A stretch of 20,569 nt of DNA from an uncultured Flavobacteriales bacterium (GTDB lineage Bacteria; Bacteroidota; Bacteroidia; Flavobacteriales_D; Sanyastnellaceae), in assembly GCA_938092195.1 (NCBI GenBank), contig CALKHD010000206.1:1-20569 (forward strand), written 5' to 3'. A program made the translations under genes and the position numbers. Below the pieces are notes generated by a model. The model had not been told where the DNA came from and searched no databases. It saw nothing but the letters and a program-made list of their open reading frames with translations. Below are positions 15,361 through 20,569 of this stretch, one piece after another (within the stretch, counting starts at the first letter, position 1; every line of letters starts with the position of its first letter).

Positions 15361-15789
15361 ATGGGCGCCGGCAGCCGCATCCGAAAGAAAATGTCCTCCC
15401 TCAATGGCAGGACCTTTGTCATCTGCCTGAGTTTGGCGGCCTTTCTGTGGCTCTTGAGGGCCATGGATGGAGAAAGAACCGTCACCTACACTTTTGACAT
15501 CGAACTCATAGGGGCAGAAGCCAGCACTGGCCTGCAAGCGGTCCTCATTGATTCCACGGCCAAGGCCGACGTGGAGCTGTCCTCCTGGGATCACCTCAAG
15601 GGCCGCTGGTGGAGCAACCAGACCCCTGTGACCCTCAAGGTCGTGGGGCTGAGGACGCCGAGAACCGAAGTTCCTTCGAGTCAATTGGGGGTAGAAATTG
15701 AAGCACGGTTGGGCAAAAGCGCGCGGGTCCGATCCATTTCGCCGGCCACCTTGGCCATTGACGTACGCAGAGGACAGCCAAGACCATGA
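15361..15789 (+). CDS. Short YbbR-like membrane-anchored protein
   Basis: This 142-residue protein has a basic N terminus, one membrane helix (about 19-35, TFVICLSLAAFLWLLRA) and a beta-rich outer domain. The order of helix, Trp-Leu-Leu, then TYTFDIELIGAE resembles YbbR-domain proteins (the CdaR family in Firmicutes). In Bacteroidota these usually sit directly after yajC. From memory those proteins are around 300 residues, so this one would hold only about one YbbR unit. It starts two bases after yajC and ends in ATGA with nhaC, so no frameshift is needed to explain its length. The family call rests mainly on gene order and the N-terminal pattern. ATG 15391 (residue 11) is a possible alternative start. 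Confidence 0.6.
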   Translation: MGAGSRIRKKMSSLNGRTFVICLSLAAFLWLLRAMDGERTVTYTFDIELIGAEASTGLQAVLIDSTAKADVELSSWDHLKGRWWSNQTPVTLKVVGLRTPRTEVPSSQLGVEIEARLGKSARVRSISPATLAIDVRRGQPRP

Positions 15790-17282
15790 GCCACTCCCCC
15801 ACCCCAAAATCGTCCTCTCTGGCCATCGCCCTGCTGCCCATTGCCTGTTTGGTCCTGCTGCTGGCAGCCGACGTCATTGCGTTTGGTGAAGACAGCAGCT
15901 ATGGCAGCAATCAAGTGGCCTTGCTCATTGCCTCGGGCATCACCGTGGCCTTGGGCATGTGGCGCGGACTGAAGTGGTCGCATTTCGAAAGCCAAATCAA
16001 GGACACCCTCGGCGATGCCGTGGGGGCCATTCTGATTTTGCTCCTGATTGGTGCTTTGGCCGGCACCTGGCTGGTTTCGGGCATCATCCCCACCTTGATT
16101 GATGTGGGCCTTGACGTGCTCAGCAAAGATATTTTCTTGCCGGCGGCCTGCATTTTGTGCGCGGCCGTCAGCTTGGCTACAGGATCCAGTTGGGGCACCG
16201 TGGGCACCGTGGGTGTGGCCTTGATTGGCATTGGCCAAGCCTTGGGCTTGAGTGAAGGCTGGACTGCGGGCGCGATCATCTCGGGGGCCTACTTCGGAGA
16301 CAAGCTCTCGCCCCTGTCCGACACGACCAACTTGGCGCCCACTGTGGCAGGGACCGACCTCTTCACCCACATTCGATTCATGCTTTGGACCACCGTGCCC
16401 AGCATTACTGTGGCTTTGGTTGTCTTCACCTTTGCCGGATTGGGTGCTGAAGGGACCGCAGACTTGGGAGGCGCACAGGCCCTTCAATCCGAATTGGCCC
16501 TCCACTTCAACATACACTGGGCCCTGTTCTTGGTGCCTGTGGCTGTGATTGTCTTGATTGCCCGAAAGGTGTCTCCCGTGCCCGCGTTGTTTTTGGGAGT
16601 GATCGGGGGTGCCTTGGCCGCCGCCATCGCCCAGCCAGATTTGATTCTGCGGCTGGGGACCGACAGCATCGGACCGGCTTTGGGCCTCGGAGAGACCTAC
16701 CTCGGAGCGGCTTTTGCCGCATTGATGAATGCAGCTGCTTTGGAAACGGCCATTGAAACGGGCAACCCTGTGGTCAATGACCTGCTGACCTCTGGTGGCA
16801 TGGCGGGCATGCTGAACACCGTTTGGCTGATCATTTGCGCGCTCACCTTTGGAGCGGTCATGGGTGCCGCTGGATTCTTGGAGCGCATCACCACCGCCAT
16901 TTTGTCTGCGGTTCAAGGGACCTTTTCGCTGGTCTTTGGCACCGCCTTTTCCAGTGTGGTGTTCAACGTGATTGCGGCCGATCAATACATCGCCATTGTG
17001 GTGCCCGGACGCATGTTCCGCGAAGCCTATGCCGAGCGTGGGGCGGCGCCTCAGCTGCTCAGCCGAACGCTGGAAGATGCCGGAACGGTGACCAGCGTGC
17101 TCATCCCTTGGAACACCTGTGGCGTGGCCCAAAGCGGGGTCCTTGGCGTGGGCGTTCTCGCCTTTGCCCCCTACTGCGTGTTTAACTACGTGTCGCCCAT
17201 CATGACCTTGATTGTGGCTGCCATTGGCTTCAAAATTCCTGCCCTCGAGCAAAAGGAATTGACCCAGACGGAAACCAGCTGA
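15786..17282 (+). CDS. nhaC: Na+/H+ antiporter, NhaC family
   Basis: This 498-residue, highly hydrophobic inner-membrane protein has about ten to twelve membrane segments. It exchanges cytoplasmic sodium for protons, aiding pH and salt homeostasis; the sodium preference is family knowledge. Diagnostic stretches are LILLLIGALAGTWLVSGIIPTL (in two parts), SLATGSSWGTVGTVG and GAYFGDKLSPLSDTTNLAP near residues 165-185, the latter typical of NhaC. A later half with VLIPWNTCG also fits. It overlaps the YbbR-like gene by ATGA. In many Bacteroidota I would expect coaE after the YbbR gene, so an antiporter here is a departure worth noting. It ends 24 bases before uvrA. Confidence 0.9.
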   Translation: MSHSPTPKSSSLAIALLPIACLVLLLAADVIAFGEDSSYGSNQVALLIASGITVALGMWRGLKWSHFESQIKDTLGDAVGAILILLLIGALAGTWLVSGIIPTLIDVGLDVLSKDIFLPAACILCAAVSLATGSSWGTVGTVGVALIGIGQALGLSEGWTAGAIISGAYFGDKLSPLSDTTNLAPTVAGTDLFTHIRFMLWTTVPSITVALVVFTFAGLGAEGTADLGGAQALQSELALHFNIHWALFLVPVAVIVLIARKVSPVPALFLGVIGGALAAAIAQPDLILRLGTDSIGPALGLGETYLGAAFAALMNAAALETAIETGNPVVNDLLTSGGMAGMLNTVWLIICALTFGAVMGAAGFLERITTAILSAVQGTFSLVFGTAFSSVVFNVIAADQYIAIVVPGRMFREAYAERGAAPQLLSRTLEDAGTVTSVLIPWNTCGVAQSGVLGVGVLAFAPYCVFNYVSPIMTLIVAAIGFKIPALEQKELTQTETS

Positions 17283-17306
17283 CCCTTTCGCGTGTTGGAC
17301 CCACAG

Positions 17307-20198
17307 ATGGAACAAGACGCCTACGTCTCACTGCAAGACGACCGCACCATTCGTGTGGAACGTGCTGCGGAGAACAACCTGCAGCAAATCGATGTGGACA
17401 TCCCCCGGGATCGCCTTGTGGTGGTGACGGGCGTGAGCGGATCTGGCAAGTCCAGCTTGGCCTTTGACACCCTGCATGCCGAAGGGCAGCGCCGGTATCT
17501 GGAGACCTTTAGTGCATACGCCCGTCAGTTCATGGGCGGATTGGAGCGGCCCAAGGTGGAACGCATCACCGGGCTTAGTCCAGTGATTGCCATTGAGCAG
17601 AAGACCATCAGCCGCAACCCCCGAAGTACGGTGGGCACCGTCACCGAATTGCTGGACTTCTTGAGGGTGCTGTTTGCCCGGGCTGCTACTGCCTACTCAA
17701 GCGCCACCGGAGAGCCCATGGTGAGGTTCACCGACGAAGGCATTTTGTCGCGGATTGTCAAGGACTATTCCGGAGAGCGCCTCCTGATCCTCGCTCCTTT
17801 GGTGCGGGGCCGAAAAGGCCACTACCGCGAGCTGTTTGAGACCATCCAAAAACAAGGATACCTGAGGGCCCGCGTGGATGGAGAGGTGGTGGAGCTTGAA
17901 CCCGGATTTCGCGTGGACCGATACAAGGTTCACGACATCGAAGTGGTGGTGGACCGCATTGTGGTCCCGGAAGAGCCGGCTTTGAACGACGACGGGCAGC
18001 CCAATGGAGAGGATGCCGAGCGCGTGATGCGTTCCCTTCGCACGGCACTGGCATTGGGAAAGGGAAGCATGATGGTGCTCCCCATGGACGATGCGGTTGC
18101 CCGGCATTTTTCGAGGGCCCTGATGTGCCCCACCACCGGGATCAGTTATCCCGAACCGGAACCCAACCTGTTTTCGTTCAACTCACCCTATGGCGCCTGC
18201 CCCACCTGCAACGGCCTCGGGCAAGTGGCCGAGGCCTCCAAGGAGCTCATCATTCCGGACGGAACCAAAAACCTGAGACAAGGCGGATTGGCACCGTTGG
18301 GGGTTTTGAAAACCGGATGGACCCGCCAAGTGGTCGAGGTGATTTTGGAGTCGGCTGGGCATTCGGTGCGCACCCCGATGGACAAAGTCGACGAGGTCAC
18401 GCTGTCCACCATTCTCTACGGTGCCGACCAACCCATCGTGCTGCCGGGAAAAGCGGGGACCAAAGAGCGCCGGGTTCGCTTTGACGGGGTCATCGCCGTG
18501 ATCGAACGCACGGCCAAGGAAGGATCTGGCGCCCCCCTCAAACGCTGGGCGCAGAAATTCCTTCACAAGCGCCCCTGCCCCTCGTGCAACGGGTCACGAC
18601 TGAAGCCCACTGCGCACCAGTTCAAAATTGCCGGAGCCACCCTGCCCGATGTGGTGTCCATGGACTTGAAGGACTTGGGCCAATGGTCGGCCGGTGCCAT
18701 GGAGACCTTGGGAGAGCGCGAATCCGCCATTGCCAAGGAGCCCCTGCAAGAAATCTCCAGCCGCCTCGGCTTTCTGCTTGACATGGGCTTGGACTACTTG
18801 ACGCTGGACCGGCCTGCGCGCTCACTGAGCGGCGGAGAAGCCCAACGCATTCGATTGGCCACCCAGATCGGCTCCAAACTCACCGGCGTCCTGTACATCC
18901 TCGACGAGCCCAGCATTGGCTTGCACCAGCGCGACAATCAACGCCTGATCGACAGCCTAAAAACCCTGCGCGATGTGGGCAACACGGTGATTGTGGTGGA
19001 GCACGACGAGGACATGATGCGACAAGCGGATCATCTGATTGACATTGGTCCCGGCGCAGGCAAACACGGAGGCCATGTCGTCGCCGAAGGCCCCCCATCG
19101 TCGCATTTGGCGCAAGGCAGCGTCACGGCAGAATTCCTGAACGGCAAGCGCCACATTGCCATTCCCAACAAGCGTCGGAAAGGCAACCGCAAGAAACTGG
19201 CCTTGCTCGGAGCCACCGGACACAACTTGAAAGGTGTGGACCTGAGGCTTCCCTTGGGCACCTTCATCTGCATCACAGGCGTAAGCGGGAGCGGAAAGAG
19301 CACCTTGGTGAATCAGACCCTCCACCCTGCCCTTCACAACCATTACTATGAGGAGACCAAGCGTCCTCTGCCGTTTAAAAAGCTGAACGGCTTGCAGCAT
19401 TTGGACAAGGTCATCGCCATCGACCAAAGTCCCATCGGCCGGACCCCGCGGTCCAACCCGGCCACCTACACTGGGGTATTCAATGAAATTCGCAACCTCT
19501 TCACCCAACTCCCCGAGGCCAAGATTCGGGGATACAAGCCGGGCCGGTTCTCGTTCAATGTGACAGGTGGCCGCTGCGAAACCTGCAAAGGCGCTGGACT
19601 CAGAACCATCGAGATGAACTTCCTTCCCGACGTTCACGTACCCTGTGAAGACTGCGGAGGAAAGCGGTACAACCGCGAAACTGTGGAGGTTCGATACCGG
19701 GGGAAATCCATTGCGGACGTCCTTTCCATGACCGTGGAAGAGGCCCTGGAATTTTTTGAAGCACACCCCAAAATCAAACGGGTGTGCAGCACCCTTCGCG
19801 ATGTTGGCTTGGGCTACATCACGCTGGGGCAGCCCTCCACCACCCTGTCGGGAGGCGAGGCCCAAAGGGTCAAGCTGTCCACGGAGCTGGCCAGAAAAGA
19901 CACGGGAAACACCTTCTATATTCTCGACGAACCCACCACAGGTCTGCACTTCCAAGATGTGGAGATGCTCCTGAATGTGCTCCATCGCCTTGTGGATCAA
20001 GGCAACACAGTTTTGGTCATTGAGCACCAGCTGGACGTGGCGTGCAATGCCGATTTTATCGTGGACATTGGTCCAGAAGGCGGCAGCGGTGGAGGTCAAA
20101 TTGTGGCCCAAGGAACCCCCGAGGAAGTGGCCGCCGCAAACAAAGGCGCGACCGCCGAACACATCAAAGCCACACTGGACCGAAGGGCCTCCATATAA
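17307..20198 (+). CDS. uvrA: Excinuclease ABC subunit A
   Basis: UvrA is the dimeric damage sensor of nucleotide excision repair that loads UvrB. The 963-residue product has two ABC ATPase units. Unit 1 has Walker A GVSGSGKSS (about 42-50), LSGGEAQRIRLATQIG and Walker B LYILDEPSIGLH. Unit 2 has Walker A GVSGSGKST, LSGGEAQRVKLSTELA and FYILDEPTTGLH. The second zinc module is complete (CETCKGAG ... CEDCGGKRYN). In the first, the pattern is CPTTG ... CPTC, so one of the four usual cysteines is Thr. CPSCNGSRLKP, the conserved element before the first signature, is present. I prefer ATG 17307; the in-frame GTG at 17292 would add five residues. Neither has a clear Shine-Dalgarno site. It follows nhaC by 24 bases, possibly in the same transcript. 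Confidence 0.96.
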   Translation: MEQDAYVSLQDDRTIRVERAAENNLQQIDVDIPRDRLVVVTGVSGSGKSSLAFDTLHAEGQRRYLETFSAYARQFMGGLERPKVERITGLSPVIAIEQKTISRNPRSTVGTVTELLDFLRVLFARAATAYSSATGEPMVRFTDEGILSRIVKDYSGERLLILAPLVRGRKGHYRELFETIQKQGYLRARVDGEVVELEPGFRVDRYKVHDIEVVVDRIVVPEEPALNDDGQPNGEDAERVMRSLRTALALGKGSMMVLPMDDAVARHFSRALMCPTTGISYPEPEPNLFSFNSPYGACPTCNGLGQVAEASKELIIPDGTKNLRQGGLAPLGVLKTGWTRQVVEVILESAGHSVRTPMDKVDEVTLSTILYGADQPIVLPGKAGTKERRVRFDGVIAVIERTAKEGSGAPLKRWAQKFLHKRPCPSCNGSRLKPTAHQFKIAGATLPDVVSMDLKDLGQWSAGAMETLGERESAIAKEPLQEISSRLGFLLDMGLDYLTLDRPARSLSGGEAQRIRLATQIGSKLTGVLYILDEPSIGLHQRDNQRLIDSLKTLRDVGNTVIVVEHDEDMMRQADHLIDIGPGAGKHGGHVVAEGPPSSHLAQGSVTAEFLNGKRHIAIPNKRRKGNRKKLALLGATGHNLKGVDLRLPLGTFICITGVSGSGKSTLVNQTLHPALHNHYYEETKRPLPFKKLNGLQHLDKVIAIDQSPIGRTPRSNPATYTGVFNEIRNLFTQLPEAKIRGYKPGRFSFNVTGGRCETCKGAGLRTIEMNFLPDVHVPCEDCGGKRYNRETVEVRYRGKSIADVLSMTVEEALEFFEAHPKIKRVCSTLRDVGLGYITLGQPSTTLSGGEAQRVKLSTELARKDTGNTFYILDEPTTGLHFQDVEMLLNVLHRLVDQGNTVLVIEHQLDVACNADFIVDIGPEGGSGGGQIVAQGTPEEVAAANKGATAEHIKATLDRRASI

Positions 20199-20211
20199 TA
20201 TTTCGTATATT
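20197..20211. repeat. AT-rich inverted repeat at the uvrA stop
   Basis: AATAT-TTCGT-ATATT is a perfect 5-bp inverted repeat with a 5-base loop. It begins inside the uvrA TAA stop and lies in a short A/T-rich patch of a GC-rich region. It could be part of a promoter or weak operator for the following LOG-family gene. There is no T-run, so a terminator is unlikely. It may be chance. Confidence 0.2.
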
Positions 20212-20219
20212 GATAGGTC

Positions 20220-20569
20220 ATGGTTAGAAAATCACACCTTGACCCGAGGAGCTGGAACGACATCAAGGCTCACGATAGCTGGTCCATCTTTAAGATCATG
20301 TCCGAATTCGTTGAAGGCTTCGCTGGCCTTCAAAGGGTTGGACCCTGCATCAGCATCTTTGGCTCTGCCCGGAAGTCGCCGGATGACCCCGATTACAAGC
20401 TGGCTACAGAAGTGGGCCGCAAGCTGGTGGAAAGTGGCTACGGTGTGATCACTGGAGGTGGCCCCGGCATCATGGAAGCAGGAAACAAGGGCGCACACGA
20501 AGCCGAAGGTGTGTCTGTGGGCCTGAACATGAACCTGCCCCATGAGCAACACCACAACCCCTACATCAG
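20220..20569 (+). CDS. LOG-family (TIGR00730) Rossmann protein, N-terminal part (cut by window edge)
   Basis: The first 116 residues are present. The start MVRKSHLDPRSWNDIK, then DSWSIFKIMSEFVEGF, matches Bacteroidota TIGR00730 proteins. Next come SIFGSARKSPDDPDY and the nucleotide-binding GGGPGIMEAGNKGA (about 79-92). LOG-family enzymes, such as plant LONELY GUY, hydrolyse nucleoside monophosphates such as cytokinin nucleotides to base and ribose phosphate; many are labelled lysine decarboxylase in older annotations. The second signature, PGGxGTxxE, would lie beyond the right edge. The ATG at 20220 is 21 bases after the uvrA stop. The gene runs on the same strand as uvrA. Confidence 0.88.
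   Translation, partial: MVRKSHLDPRSWNDIKAHDSWSIFKIMSEFVEGFAGLQRVGPCISIFGSARKSPDDPDYKLATEVGRKLVESGYGVITGGGPGIMEAGNKGAHEAEGVSVGLNMNLPHEQHHNPYI

Noticed and set aside
15681..17315. A 544-codon open frame on the minus strand, antisense to nhaC
   Set aside because: Its product is rich in His, Gly, Gln and Asn with no domain; it is the complement of a hydrophobic membrane protein gene in GC-rich DNA. The plus-strand NhaC motifs are unambiguous.
18957..20162. A 401-codon minus-strand open frame antisense to uvrA
   Set aside because: Mirror of a conserved coding sequence; no motif, no start signal and no neighbouring gene on that strand.

Overview
The window looks like chromosome from a Bacteroidota bacterium, probably a high-GC flavobacterial lineage (clearly over half G+C by eye). 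The reasons are: the NusB–DUF1573–YajC–YbbR gene order; a long NusB; DUF4249 and DUF4139 proteins; LpxB, which implies a Gram-negative outer membrane; near-absence of Shine-Dalgarno sites; one perfect TAnnTTTG-type promoter element; and two secreted proteins carrying GCTDPxACN Cys-rich repeats. The family is not resolved.

Layout. (1) 1-365, minus: 5' end of parE (topoisomerase IV subunit B), divergent from (2) 541-7210, plus: two large secreted proteins, a reprolysin-like zinc metalloprotease and an Asp-box (sortilin/BNR-like) beta-propeller protein. Both end in the same arrangement: Cys-rich repeats, an Asp-rich MopE-like segment, and an identical-length 57-residue dockerin-like module with four aligned cysteines. 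(3) 7248-11008, plus: pepD, surE, a small membrane protein and lpxB, tightly packed with overlapping stops and starts. (4) 11030-13481, minus: a DUF4139/MuiA-like exported protein and a DUF4249 lipoprotein, convergent with lpxB and divergent from nusB. (5) 13606-20198, plus: nusB, a DUF1573 lipoprotein, yajC, a short YbbR-like protein, nhaC and uvrA, mostly overlapping by ATGA. (6) 20220-end, plus: 5' part of a LOG-family (TIGR00730) gene.

How they work together. Region 3 joins peptide and nucleotide turnover with lipid A synthesis. Region 5 combines rRNA antitermination, a translocon accessory, envelope proteins, a sodium/proton antiporter and excision repair. Both read as housekeeping operons. 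The accessory content is the secreted pair in region 2 and the exported pair in region 4. The best candidate for something under-described is the shared C-terminal cassette of the two secreted proteins. It sits where a type IX secretion sorting domain would be expected, and I see no such domain in either. I see no CRISPR array, tRNA, rRNA, transposase, phage or defence genes. No gap between genes reaches 300 bases; the longest is 366-540.
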